A DNA stretch of 36,076 nucleotides from Chlorobiota bacterium (GTDB lineage: Bacteria; Bacteroidota; Ignavibacteria; OLB7). The notes under the pieces were generated by a model. It was given only the letters and a program-made list of their open reading frames with translations, was not told the DNA's origin and searched no databases. Position numbers and translations under genes: made by a program. The stretch covers positions 1 to 36,076 of the forward strand of contig JAGWAZ010000035.1 of assembly GCA_021296135.1 (NCBI GenBank). The letters run 5' to 3'. Shown here in pieces: positions 9,619 to 20,028 of this stretch (the stretch's first letter is position 1; each line of letters begins with the position of its first letter).

Positions 9619-10743
9619 TTGCTTTATTACCTGGCGAAATATCTCGAAGAGTGGTTCAACCCACCCGGTGCTGGACTTTTTGACTTTGTAACCTTCCGGG
9701 CGGCCGGAGCAGCAGTTACTGCGTTGTTGATTTCGTTGTTTATCGGACGAAAGATTATCGCCCTTTTGAAGAGAAATCAAATAGGTGATCAAGGAAAGAA
9801 GGAGGCTCCGGAAAACCATATGACAAAGATCGGGACGCCAACCATGGGAGGAGTAATAATTCTCCTTGCGTTGATCGTTCCAACACTCCTCTTCTGCGAC
9901 ATCAAAAGTTCTTATGTGATATTGGTTGTGATTGTAACGTTTTGGCTTGGTGGGGTTGGATTTCTTGATGATTACCTCAAAGTGATCAAAAAGCTGAGGA
10001 AAGGATTGATCGCTCGCTACAAAATTATTGGACAGGTCACTACTGGTTTGATTCTTGGCGGAACCATCTACTTCTTCCCGGATTGGTTTCCAGGTTCCTA
10101 TGATGTGTTGCATACACGTACAACGGTACCATTTATAAAGGACACGCTCTTTGACTTCGGCATCTACTACATCCCGATCATTGTCTTTGTGTTGGCTGCA
10201 ATTTCAAACGCTGTCAACCTTACCGATGGTCTCGATGGATTAGCAATTGGAACTGTCAGCATAGTTGCGTTGGCATTGGTCTTGATAACCTACGTGGCGG
10301 GTAATACCGTTGCGTCAGATTACTTGAATATCCCCTATATGAAAGGGGCTGAGGAGTTGTCAATCTTCAGTGCAGCTCTTGTTGGAGCGGGACTCGGTTT
10401 CCTTTGGTATAACGGTTATCCCGCGCAGGTCTTTATGGGCGATACGGGATCGTTGGCCCTTGGTGGGGCAATTGGTTCAATAATGATTCTTGTGAAGAAG
10501 GAATACATGATCCCGATACTTGGAGGAGTCTTCTTTGCCGAATCGCTCTCGGTGGCGTTGCAGGTACTCTACTTCAAGTATACGAAACGAAGGTATGGAG
10601 AAGGACGCCGAATCTTCCGTCGTGCTCCTCTTCATCATCACTTTCAAGAGAAAGGTTGGCCGGAAGCGAAAGTTGTAACCCGCTTTTACATCGTCGCAAT
10701 TCTTCTGGCAATCTGTGGATTGGTGACATTGAAAATACGGTAG
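9619..10743 (+). CDS. mraY: Phospho-MurNAc-pentapeptide transferase (TTG start)
   Basis: GTPTMGGVIIL, FLDDYLKV, NLTDGLDGLA, GDTGSLALGGAIG, RAPLHHHFQEKGWPE. Confidence 0.96.
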   Translation: MLYYLAKYLEEWFNPPGAGLFDFVTFRAAGAAVTALLISLFIGRKIIALLKRNQIGDQGKKEAPENHMTKIGTPTMGGVIILLALIVPTLLFCDIKSSYVILVVIVTFWLGGVGFLDDYLKVIKKLRKGLIARYKIIGQVTTGLILGGTIYFFPDWFPGSYDVLHTRTTVPFIKDTLFDFGIYYIPIIVFVLAAISNAVNLTDGLDGLAIGTVSIVALALVLITYVAGNTVASDYLNIPYMKGAEELSIFSAALVGAGLGFLWYNGYPAQVFMGDTGSLALGGAIGSIMILVKKEYMIPILGGVFFAESLSVALQVLYFKYTKRRYGEGRRIFRRAPLHHHFQEKGWPEAKVVTRFYIVAILLAICGLVTLKIR

Positions 10744-10828
10744 TAGAACTTAAAGCTTAGTACGTAGTATGTCAAGACCATCAAATTTCTAGGGACTAAG
10801 CTCAAAGCTCTAAGCACTATAGCAAAAC

Positions 10829-12214
10829 TTGATGTCTGAGAAAGCTACATATACCATCCTCGGTGCCGGTCGTTCTGGGCTCGCTGTTGCGCGATTGCTC
10901 AGCGAGGAGGGAGCAGAGGTCTTTGTCAGTGATGCGAGACCAGAAAGCGAGTCGTTCGAGCAAATAGAGATTCTTGAGTTGCTTGGTCTTGACTATGAAT
11001 TTGGTGGACATACTGATCGGTCGCTTGATGCTGAGACTATTGTTCTCTCACCTGGGGTTCCCCCGAGTATCCCTGTTCTTCTGGAAGCAGAGGAACGAGG
11101 TGTCAGGATCACAAACGAGATCGAAATTGCCTCATGCTTTTGTGATGGTACAATCATCGGGATTACCGGAACCAACGGCAAAACGACTACCGCCGAGTTG
11201 ATCGGACATATCTGTCGTGAAGCGGGGAAGAAGGCATTTGTGGCGGGAAATGTAGGAACCCCGTTCAGTACGATTGCACGGCAAGCGGATGCTGAAAGTA
11301 TTGTCGTGCTTGAGTTGAGTTCGTTTCAGCTTGAAAGGATCGAATCATTTCATCCTCATGTAGCAGTCTTGTTGAACGTGACTCCTGATCATATGGATCG
11401 CTATGAAAGCATCGAAGAGTATGGCAGTGCGAAGCTATGGATAACGACCAATCAGGATGAGAGCGATTGGTTGATATTCAATGGTGATGATAAATGGCTT
11501 CGGCGCATAAAGGATATGGAGTTCAAGCCGGAGCGGCTTGAGTGCAGTATCAGAATGTCGGTAGAAAAAGGAGCCTTCTTGGATAATGAGAACTTGACAC
11601 TGCGGATGGGAAAAGAGGACAATGTTGAGCAGGTTATCTCTGCAAGTGAGATCGGAATTCGGGGACCGCATAATCTGGTGAACTCGATGGCGGCGGCGTT
11701 GGCAACTCGCGTCGTCGGCGTTTCCGGTCGTAAGATATCTGAAGGGCTTCGGTCATTCCGTTCACTGCCACATCGGCTTGAAGATGTTGCCCTGGTTAAT
11801 GGCGTCCGATATGTCAACGATTCAAAGGGTACAAATACCGACGCACTTCGATTTGCGCTCGCAAGTTTTGAGGAACCGATTGTTCTGATTGCGGGTGGCA
11901 GAGCTAAGAAGAATGACTATTCGGAATTGCTTCGCCCCGTTCGCGAACGAGTATAGGTTGCGGTGTTGTTAGTTGAGGCGGCCAACGAGATGGCTGATGC
12001 GTTTAGTGAGCTGACAACAGTCCTCCATGCGGAGGCCGATCTGGAGCTTGCAGTTGAGAAGGCCAGAGAAGTCGCGGATCCAGGGGATGTTGTGCTTCTC
12101 TCTCCAGCCTGTGCCAGCTTCGATATGTTCAAAAATTTTGCAGAGCGAGGAAATACGTTCAAAGAGATTGTGCGCCAACTTCATCAATCATCGTTGACCG
12201 TAGAAGGAAGTTAA
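10829..12214 (+). CDS. murD: UDP-MurNAc-L-Ala D-Glu ligase, interrupted by an in-frame TAG at 11954-11956
   Basis: [35 protein letters not shown]; the same frame continues after TAG with [16 protein letters not shown]...[26 protein letters not shown], the conserved MurD C-terminus. Confidence 0.93.
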
Positions 12215-12221
12215 TCACTAT

Positions 12222-13385
12222 ATGTCCAACGCAACAACTATAGGACAACGTGGTCATAGCGACTGGTTCATTCTGCTGAGCGTGCTTGGCATGATGTTCT
12301 TCTCTGTTGCTTTTGTCTATTCTGCTTCTGCAGGTTTTGCTGATACTCGTACTGGATCGACCGAGACGTTCTTCTGGAGTCATCTGATTCGTGTTGCAGC
12401 CGGTGCAGGGATTCTCCTCCTCTTTGCACGGATAGACTACCATTGGCTGGAGCGTTGGAGCAAACCACTTCTTGTACTTGCGGTTGGAATGCTCATCTAC
12501 GTTCTCTTCGAAGGATCGCGAATAAAAGGGGCAACGCGTTGGATCGACCTTGGGCTTATATCCTTCCAGCCGTCTGAGATTGCGAAGTTTGCTTTGGTCA
12601 TGCATCTCGGTGTGATGATTGCCGACAAGCAAGGATACCTTAATGATTTCAAATTCGGTGTGTTGCCAATGCTGACGTGGATTGGCATAGTAGCCGCGTT
12701 GATTGCCTTACAACCAAATCTTTCAACAGCCCTTGCTATATCGTTTCTTGGGTTTGGCGTTCTTTTTATTGGAAGGGTAAAACTCTGGCATCTGGTCCTT
12801 GTGACGCTTCCGGTAATTGCGGCTGCTGGAGCCTATGCCGTTTCAGCAGAGTATCGAATGCGAAGGATAATGGGCTTCATTGGAATGCACACGAATGAGA
12901 GCGGAGGAATAGAGACAGCAGGTTATCAGTTAAAGCAGGGCCTGTTAGCATTTGGTTCCGGGGGACTCTTTGGTGTTGGGGCCGGGCAGAGTCGTCAACG
13001 TCTCTATCTGCCGGAGCCCTTTGGGGATTTCATCTATGCAATCATCGGTGAAGAGTATGGATTTCTCGGGGCAATCCTTTTGCTCTTCATCTTTGGAGTT
13101 ATTGTTTGGCGAGGGCTTCTCGTGGCGCGACAGGCCCCGGATAGTCTCGGAGAAAACGTGGCCGCGGGAATTACAATGGTGATCGGTCTGTATGCGGTTG
13201 TGAATGCCGGTGTAACCACCGGTCTTCTCCCAACCACCGGTTTGCCGATGCCTTTTGTCAGTTATGGTGGGAGCTCTGTTCTTTTCGGTGCTGCCGCCGT
13301 TGGTGTTCTTTTAAATATCTCAAGAGGTGCGAACGTGATGCCTTATCGTCGGGGTGAATTGCAACCGGCGGAGGTGCCCGAATGA
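12222..13385 (+). CDS. ftsW: SEDS-family lipid II polymerase/flippase FtsW
   Basis: Polytopic; GATRWIDLGLISFQPSEIAKFALV, PFVSYGGSSVL. Confidence 0.95.
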   Translation: MSNATTIGQRGHSDWFILLSVLGMMFFSVAFVYSASAGFADTRTGSTETFFWSHLIRVAAGAGILLLFARIDYHWLERWSKPLLVLAVGMLIYVLFEGSRIKGATRWIDLGLISFQPSEIAKFALVMHLGVMIADKQGYLNDFKFGVLPMLTWIGIVAALIALQPNLSTALAISFLGFGVLFIGRVKLWHLVLVTLPVIAAAGAYAVSAEYRMRRIMGFIGMHTNESGGIETAGYQLKQGLLAFGSGGLFGVGAGQSRQRLYLPEPFGDFIYAIIGEEYGFLGAILLLFIFGVIVWRGLLVARQAPDSLGENVAAGITMVIGLYAVVNAGVTTGLLPTTGLPMPFVSYGGSSVLFGAAAVGVLLNISRGANVMPYRRGELQPAEVPE

Positions 13386-14473
13386 AGAACAAAAAGGGAC
13401 GTTTTCTCTTTGTAGCCGGAGCAACGGGGGGACATCTCTTCCCGGCCTTGGCTGTTGCAGATCGTTGTCGCGAGCTTCTGTCTGAAGCTTCGATCCGTTT
13501 TGTCGGTGCAAAAGGACGGCTCGAAGAAGAGGTTGTGCCACGTTCAGGGTATGAGCTTGATCTGCTATGGATCAGTGGGTTTGACCGTACTATCTCGCTG
13601 AGGAATGCAGTTCTTCCCATCAAGATACTTCGATCGCTGGCGCAATCGCGAAAAATTATCAAGCGATTCCGTCCCGATGTTGTGGTCTGTGCAGGAGCCT
13701 ATGTCAGTTGGCCGGTTGGCTCGGTAGCAGTGTCACGCGGGCTGCCCTTGATACTGATGGAGTCAAATGCCCTACCAGGCATGGTTGTGCGGAAGCTGGC
13801 GCCGAAGGCAAAAGAAGTGCACGTAGCCTTTGAGGAGACAAAGAAATGGCTCCCGGGACCTAACGTGCTCGTAAGCGGAAATCCAATTCGGCGAGTCTTT
13901 CACAAGCAGCTTGATAAAGGTGAGGCGCGACGTCACTTTGGTCTCGATCCGGATCGTCCAACGCTCTTTGTCTTTGGTGGATCGCTCGGCGCCCGTTCAA
14001 TCAACAACGCCCTTGACGGGCTCCTTGGTTCGCTTCTCTCGGATGGCTTGCAAGTGATCTGGCAGACTGGAAAGAGTTATAAGGGGGAAGAACGGCGCGA
14101 ATCGAATCTTTATCGATCACCTTTTCTTCATGAGATGGATAAGGGTTATGCCGCTGCTGATCTTGTCTTGGCAAGGGCGGGAGCGACAACGATAGCAGAG
14201 TTAAAGGCGGTTGGAACGCCATCAATCCTTGTCCCTTTGCCAACGGCCACTGACGACCATCAGCGCATGAATGCTGAGGCAATGCAAAGGGCAGGAGCAT
14301 CAAGAATGATACTCGATAAAGATCTGGCGGAGCAGTTACATGGAACGATTATCGAACTGATGGTTCGTCCTGACCTGCTCGCCGAAATGGACAGAAAGGC
14401 CAGATCAATGGCATCTCTTGATGCGGATGATCGGATTGCAAGAAGCGTTCTCGGGGTTGTAGAGTGTTCCTAG
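13382..14473 (+). CDS. murG: UDP-GlcNAc:lipid I GlcNAc transferase
   Basis: AGATGGHLFPALAVAD, FGGSLGARSINNA, LARAGATTIAELKAVGTPSILVPLPTATDDHQ; ATGA overlap with ftsW. Confidence 0.95.
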   Translation: MKNKKGRFLFVAGATGGHLFPALAVADRCRELLSEASIRFVGAKGRLEEEVVPRSGYELDLLWISGFDRTISLRNAVLPIKILRSLAQSRKIIKRFRPDVVVCAGAYVSWPVGSVAVSRGLPLILMESNALPGMVVRKLAPKAKEVHVAFEETKKWLPGPNVLVSGNPIRRVFHKQLDKGEARRHFGLDPDRPTLFVFGGSLGARSINNALDGLLGSLLSDGLQVIWQTGKSYKGEERRESNLYRSPFLHEMDKGYAAADLVLARAGATTIAELKAVGTPSILVPLPTATDDHQRMNAEAMQRAGASRMILDKDLAEQLHGTIIELMVRPDLLAEMDRKARSMASLDADDRIARSVLGVVECS

Positions 14474-14714
14474 AGTTGAGAGTCAGGGGCCAAGAGTTTG
14501 CAGAGAACTGGAACTGTCACTCTGAATTTTCCGCAGGCGGATGAAGAGTCTCTGAAGCTTGTAGAGAGTTCATAGTGTTTATGGTGTGAGAAAAGGAGAT
14601 AGAAGGTAGAATATAGGCAGGGGCTATATCCCGCTGCTAACTAAGTCCAAAATTCTATGAGCCTATAAAGCTAACAGCTCATTACCACCGCCGCACGCGG
14701 ACAGATAGCTCGTT

Positions 14715-15227
14715 ATGAAAAAGATATATGCACAAAAGCTGGATCTCTACTACGTGGCAACAATCGCCTATCTGGTGACGTTGATTGCATACGCTGGAGT
14801 TACTGGGACGCTTATAGGAGAACGTCTTGAGTTGATCTGGAGAGATCCGATTGTTTATCTGCTCGCTCTTTGTGCTGTTGTAGCGCTGATTGCTCTTTTA
14901 GCTGCAGCGGTTTTGAACAAAAAGGTGACGATACGGGAAAGCGACCTCGTCTTTGCCACACGGTTCAAGGAGAAAACCATTCGTGCTGACGAGATTGCCT
15001 GGATCAGTTTTCGTCGGGGAAGTCGAGGAAAGTTGCGGGATGGTGTTGCGCAGCGAGCAGCAACAATCAAACTGAAAAGCTATCGCCGCAGACTCTGGCT
15101 ACGGCCATCAATGTTCGATGAAAGCGAAAAATTGATGCGTGATCTGAAAGAGTGGGCCGAACGGAATCGGATTCCGGTACGATCACGACGAGGAATACGG
15201 CGACAGAATAAAGAGAACGATGAGTAA
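14715..15227 (+). CDS. Small membrane protein with two TM segments and a possible PH-like domain, unknown function
   Basis: Two hydrophobic helices followed by a beta-rich soluble region (VTIRESDLVFATRFKEKTIRADEIAWISFRRG) and a basic tail. Confidence 0.7.
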   Translation: MKKIYAQKLDLYYVATIAYLVTLIAYAGVTGTLIGERLELIWRDPIVYLLALCAVVALIALLAAAVLNKKVTIRESDLVFATRFKEKTIRADEIAWISFRRGSRGKLRDGVAQRAATIKLKSYRRRLWLRPSMFDESEKLMRDLKEWAERNRIPVRSRRGIRRQNKENDE

Positions 15228-15306
15228 GGAGATAGGAGATAAATGTTCCTGTTTATTTCTCTTAACCAAGAACTATTAACTGCTATCTAAGAACTAAAAC
15301 TATTCC

Positions 15307-16707
15307 ATGTTTCGCAGTATCAACAGTATACACTTTGTCGGGATTGGTGGTATTGGCATGTCCGGTATCGCTGAGATTCTTCTTGCCGAAGGATTTCGTG
15401 TTTCGGGGAGTGATTTGGCAAAGAGTGATGTGACTGCAAGGCTGGAAGAGCTTGGAGCGTGCATTGTACAGGGGCACTCGCCTGAGAATCTCGCGGATGC
15501 TGAAGTGGTTGTCTATTCAAGTGCTGTCAAACCGGACGAGAATCCTGAGACACTCGAGGCGATGCGTCGGAAGGTACCTCTGATTCGCAGAGCAGAGATG
15601 TTGGCAGAAGTGACACGGTTGCACTATGGTGTTGCAGTTGCTGGAACGCATGGCAAGACGACGACAACATCGATGATCGGTCTGGTGCTTATTGAAGGCG
15701 GAATTGATCCAACTGTAATCGTTGGGGGCAAACTTGCCGACCTGGGGGGAACAAATGCTCGACGTGGAGAAGGAGAATGGACTGTTGTCGAGGCAGATGA
15801 GTATGATCGCTCGTTCCTCTCGCTACTGCCGACAATTGCCGTGATTACGAACCTTGAGTCAGAACATCTCGATATCTATTCCGATCTCGATGATCTGAAA
15901 CGCTCCTTCGTTGAGTTTGCAAACAAAGTTCCGTTCTATGGATTTGTTGCTCTCTGCCTCGATGAACCGGAGCTTGTCGACATCATGCCGAGACTGACTC
16001 GACGTGTTGTCAGCTATGGAACATCATCACAGTGCGATGTGCAGGCATCTGAGATTACCTATGAGAAAGGGCGTTCCCGGTTTACTGTTTTGTTCCGAGG
16101 CGAAGTGCTTGGAACAATTGAGCTTGGGGTTCCGGGATTGCACAACGTGAAAAATGCCTTGGCTGCAGTGACTTCCGGACTGGCTCTTGATGTCCCGTTT
16201 GAGACCATCTCTAGTGCTCTGGTCAAGTTCAGTGGAGTCTATCGACGTTTTGAGATAAAAGGAGAGAGCCGGGGTGTTCTGGTAATCGACGATTACGCTC
16301 ATCATCCAACGGAGGTGAAGGCGACGCTCCAGGGGGTGAAGCGAGGCTGGAATCGACGAGTAGTTGTGGTTTTTCAGCCACATACCTACACGCGAACGCG
16401 TGACTTTCATGATGAGTTCGGTAAATCGTTTCTGAACGCAGATCTGGTAATTATCACAGATCTATACCCTGCACGGGAGCAACCGATTCAGGGAGTAAAC
16501 GGTGAGCTTGTTGCAAAGAGTGCTACCGATTTTGGTCATCGCCACGTGAGCTATGTACCGGAGAAGAACGACGTGCCGGCACATTTGTCATCACTCCTTG
16601 AGCCCGGAGATATCGTTCTGACAATGGGAGCAGGGGATATCTGGAAAATTGGAGAAACGATTTTGGAAGAGTTGAGCAAGAAGAGAGAAGTAGTAGATAG
16701 TAGATGA
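15307..16707 (+). CDS. murC: UDP-MurNAc L-Ala ligase
   Basis: HFVGIGGIGMSGIAEILL, AGTHGKTTTTSMIG, EADEYDRSF, DDYAHHPTEVKATL. Confidence 0.96.
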   Translation: MFRSINSIHFVGIGGIGMSGIAEILLAEGFRVSGSDLAKSDVTARLEELGACIVQGHSPENLADAEVVVYSSAVKPDENPETLEAMRRKVPLIRRAEMLAEVTRLHYGVAVAGTHGKTTTTSMIGLVLIEGGIDPTVIVGGKLADLGGTNARRGEGEWTVVEADEYDRSFLSLLPTIAVITNLESEHLDIYSDLDDLKRSFVEFANKVPFYGFVALCLDEPELVDIMPRLTRRVVSYGTSSQCDVQASEITYEKGRSRFTVLFRGEVLGTIELGVPGLHNVKNALAAVTSGLALDVPFETISSALVKFSGVYRRFEIKGESRGVLVIDDYAHHPTEVKATLQGVKRGWNRRVVVVFQPHTYTRTRDFHDEFGKSFLNADLVIITDLYPAREQPIQGVNGELVAKSATDFGHRHVSYVPEKNDVPAHLSSLLEPGDIVLTMGAGDIWKIGETILEELSKKREVVDSR

Positions 16708-16748
16708 GTGTAAGGAAAGGTTGCATTGGTGACATCGGTTAGTCTCTT

Positions 16749-17705
16749 ATGCATCTCTCCAAGCTGAAAGACCATTGCTCATATATGGTTGCCGTAGAAG
16801 ATATACGGAACAGTTTTCAGGGTCGCATCGAACTGGGTGAGTCGATGGCGCGTCACATGACGTTCCGAATAGGTGGGACCGCAGACATTTATCTGGAGCC
16901 TCTTGACAAAGAGGATGGGCTCAGTCTGTTTAGATTCCTTGCCAAGGCAGATATACCGTATGTGCTTATTGGAAACGGAAGCAATGTCTTGATAGCTGAT
17001 AAAGGTATTCGCGGAGCAGTTGTCAATCTGGAGACGGGGTTTAACTATTTACGTGCCGTTGATGGAGAGATCATTGCGGGAGCTGGAGTGAAGCTGGCAA
17101 AGTTTGTCGACTTCTGCATCAACAACAAGTGCGGTGGTGCTGAGATGTTGGCAGGAATTCCCGGGACGCTGGGTGGCGCTATTATTATGAATGCCGGGGC
17201 TTACGGTGGTGAGATATCTGATTATATCATGAGGGTAGATCTTATTCGGGATCTGAACCTTCTTTCAATTAAAAAAGATGATGGCGGGTTCGCTTATCGC
17301 GCATCAGCCCTTGTTGGCGATATCGTTCTGGAGGCTGCCTTTCGTTTTCCGGAAGGAGTACTGGAACCGATGAAGCAAAGGCGACGTGAGTTGCTTCTTA
17401 AGCGGAACGCATCACAGCCGGTGAATTGGCCGAATGCGGGAAGCATTTTCAAGAACCCGCTGGATGACTATGCAGCGCGGCTGATCCAGGAGTGTGGGCT
17501 AAAGGGACGTCGCGTCGGTGGAGCGCAAATCAGTGAGTTGCACGCGAACTTCATCATTAATGTAGATAATGCTTCAGCACAGGATGTACTCGATTTGATG
17601 GTGATAGCGCGGGATGCTGTTACAGATAAGTTCGGTATAACGCTTGAACCTGAGATAAAACTCATTGGATTCACCAAAGAGGAGATGACACCAGTGGTCT
17701 CATAA
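16749..17705 (+). CDS. murB: UDP-N-acetylenolpyruvoylglucosamine reductase
   Basis: TFRIGGTADIYLEP, LIGNGSNVLI, GIPGTLGGAIIMNAGAYGGEI, NAGSIFKNP. Confidence 0.95.
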   Translation: MHLSKLKDHCSYMVAVEDIRNSFQGRIELGESMARHMTFRIGGTADIYLEPLDKEDGLSLFRFLAKADIPYVLIGNGSNVLIADKGIRGAVVNLETGFNYLRAVDGEIIAGAGVKLAKFVDFCINNKCGGAEMLAGIPGTLGGAIIMNAGAYGGEISDYIMRVDLIRDLNLLSIKKDDGGFAYRASALVGDIVLEAAFRFPEGVLEPMKQRRRELLLKRNASQPVNWPNAGSIFKNPLDDYAARLIQECGLKGRRVGGAQISELHANFIINVDNASAQDVLDLMVIARDAVTDKFGITLEPEIKLIGFTKEEMTPVVS

Positions 17706-18511
17706 TGATGGCAAGGAAGAAGACGATATCAAGCAAGAGATTAAGGAACCGTCAGATCGATCGGAATGATTCGAAACGGTTTGCCTCGAAGATTTCGCTT
17801 GCCATGGTCGTGGTCGGTGCAACGATAGGTCTGGTTGCCGTTGCAAACAAGTGGATTGCACGCGAAGGTCTGCATACGATCGTAATCAAGGGAAATCTGG
17901 TTCTGGATACATCGGAGGTCCTTGCTCAGTCAGACATTCCAGACTCAGTTCGCTTGAAAGCTCTTGACCTTGAAGAGATAGAAAAGCGACTCAGCGCACA
18001 TCCGTTTATTGCGAAGGCAGTTGCCTGGGAGGGAGGAAATGGAAGTCTTGTTCTTGAAGTAGAAGAACGTATACCTGTTGTAGTAGCGATCGTTGATGGT
18101 AAGCCTCTCTATCTCGATCAACAGGGTGTGGCCCTTCCGTTTCGCTTCGGGGTTGCCTCGCCTGATGTCCCTCTCCTTATCGGAATTTTTGCTGATGGAG
18201 AGATAGATAGTCTAAAGGCCCTGGAAGCTATCGGCGTTGTTGAGACCCTGCGAGGCTATAGTGATCTTCTCTACAGAAGAATTGCAGAAGTGCATAGAAG
18301 TGATGACGGAGTCTATACGTTTAGGCTGACCGACAACGGTGTTCCTGTCATTGCAGGCCTGGCCGGTGAAATCGGTCCACGGCTACCTAAACTGGAAGCG
18401 TTTCTGACAGAGGTCCTTCCCTACAAAGGTGCACACAGTTTACGTTCGGTCGATCTTCGCTGGAGAGGCCAGGTTGTGGTACGATGGAAGGAAGAAAGGA
18501 AGGTGACCTAG
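17705..18511 (+). CDS. ftsQ: FtsQ/DivIB-like division protein
   Basis: Basic N-terminus, single TM, POTRA-like and FtsQ-like regions (HTIVIKGNLVLDTSEVL; VEERIPVVVAIVDGKPLYLDQQGVALP); located between murB and ftsA. Confidence 0.85.
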   Translation: MMARKKTISSKRLRNRQIDRNDSKRFASKISLAMVVVGATIGLVAVANKWIAREGLHTIVIKGNLVLDTSEVLAQSDIPDSVRLKALDLEEIEKRLSAHPFIAKAVAWEGGNGSLVLEVEERIPVVVAIVDGKPLYLDQQGVALPFRFGVASPDVPLLIGIFADGEIDSLKALEAIGVVETLRGYSDLLYRRIAEVHRSDDGVYTFRLTDNGVPVIAGLAGEIGPRLPKLEAFLTEVLPYKGAHSLRSVDLRWRGQVVVRWKEERKVT

Positions 18512-18592
18512 TAAGACTGCGATAGATGACTTCCAAGAAGGCGTCATTACCGAAGGACAATTTCTTATCAAACAATAGATAGGGCGATAAAC

Positions 18593-19906
18593 ATGGCAGA
18601 ACAGAACTATTCGACAAACGGGCACGCCGAGGGTGTGAACAATGGATATGATGCAGGTCAGGATATCATTGTTGGACTCGATATCGGGACGAGCAAGGTC
18701 TGTGCAATCGTTGCGCGTCGCGATCAGGAGAATCCGGATCAGGTCCATGTCCTTGGCATAGGACACTCTTCTTCTAATGGATTGAATCGAGGTGTTGTGG
18801 TAAATATCGAAAAGACTGTTCGTTCAATTGAGCGGGCGGTTGAAGGGGCGGAAGCACAATCAGGCGTGAAGATTTGCTCTGTGATCGTTGGTATCGCAGG
18901 AGATCATATTCAGTCATTCCCGAGTCGTGGGGTCGTTACGATCAGCGATCTGGAGCAGGTAGTCTCGCAAGCTGATGTCGATAGGCTCTTGCAGGATGCT
19001 CAGCGTATTAGTCTACCGTCAGACCGTCGCATCCTTCACGTGATCCCGCAGGAATACATTATAGACGGACAAGATGGAATCAGCGATCCGGTCGGAATGT
19101 CGGGGTTGCGTATGGAGGCAAACGTACACGTCATTACCGGGCTTCTCACCGCAGCGCAGAACATCTATCGCTGTGTTGAACGTGCCGGGTTGGCCATCGA
19201 AGATATTGTCCTTGAACCGCTTGGCAGCAGCTATGCAGTTCTTGAAGAGGATGAGCGAGAGGTCGGTGTAGGGTTGATCGACATCGGAGGGGGCACGACA
19301 GATGTTGCTGTCTTTGAAGATGGTACAATCCGCCATACATCAGTAATCGGAATTGCCGGACAGATGGTGACGAACGATATCCGTAAGGGGCTTGGCATCA
19401 TTGGTGAGCAGGCTGAACGGATCAAGCGCGAGTATGGCTACGCGTACAGTGCAGTGATTCTGAATGACGATTCTTTTATGATTCCTGGCATTGGCGGTCG
19501 CAAACCAATGGAGGTGACCAAGTCAATGCTTGCGCGGATCATCCAGCCTCGCATGGAGGAGATTCTGGAGTTCGCATTGGCAGAAATCAAGCGCTCCGGT
19601 TATCTGCGTCACCTCTCAGCAGGCGCCGTGCTGAGTGGTGGAGGTTCGTTGCTGCGAGGATCTGCCGAACTTGCTCAGGAAGTCCTTGGAATGCCGGTAA
19701 AGATTGGCATACCGGCAGGCTTCGGTGGAAGTGCTCTTGCGCCCGAGGTGGAGTCTCCTGTCTACGCAACCGGCGTCGGTCTTGTTATGCGTGCTTTGAA
19801 ACGTACATCGGAAGTTGATCTGATAGTTGAGGAGGAAGAGGCAGAGGAGTCGGTTGCAAAGGAGTCCATGTTCAGGCGCATGAAGAAATTTTTTGAAGAA
19901 CTCTAG
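18593..19906 (+). CDS. ftsA: Cell division protein FtsA
   Basis: IVGLDIGTSKVCAIVA, LIDIGGGTTDVAVFEDG, LSGGGSLLRG, C-terminal amphipathic MFRRMKKFFEEL. Confidence 0.96.
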   Translation: MAEQNYSTNGHAEGVNNGYDAGQDIIVGLDIGTSKVCAIVARRDQENPDQVHVLGIGHSSSNGLNRGVVVNIEKTVRSIERAVEGAEAQSGVKICSVIVGIAGDHIQSFPSRGVVTISDLEQVVSQADVDRLLQDAQRISLPSDRRILHVIPQEYIIDGQDGISDPVGMSGLRMEANVHVITGLLTAAQNIYRCVERAGLAIEDIVLEPLGSSYAVLEEDEREVGVGLIDIGGGTTDVAVFEDGTIRHTSVIGIAGQMVTNDIRKGLGIIGEQAERIKREYGYAYSAVILNDDSFMIPGIGGRKPMEVTKSMLARIIQPRMEEILEFALAEIKRSGYLRHLSAGAVLSGGGSLLRGSAELAQEVLGMPVKIGIPAGFGGSALAPEVESPVYATGVGLVMRALKRTSEVDLIVEEEEAEESVAKESMFRRMKKFFEEL

Positions 19907-20028
19907 AAGGTAAAAAGTAAGAAGTCAGAAATAAGAAGTTGGAAAGGTTCGGTGATTCACACTGGATACTTCAACTCAAATTTTGAATAACTCGGCTCAA
20001 CACATAACATGAGGGAGGACCACACACC

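Noticed and set aside
8722-10113. 463-aa antisense ORF across murF and mraY
   Set aside because: It lies opposite two unmistakable conserved genes, has a Ser/His/Cys-rich composition typical of an antisense shadow frame, and spans the gene boundary.
11954-11956. Genome-wide TAG reassignment to explain the murD stop
   Set aside because: Several genes in the window use TAG as their normal terminal stop.
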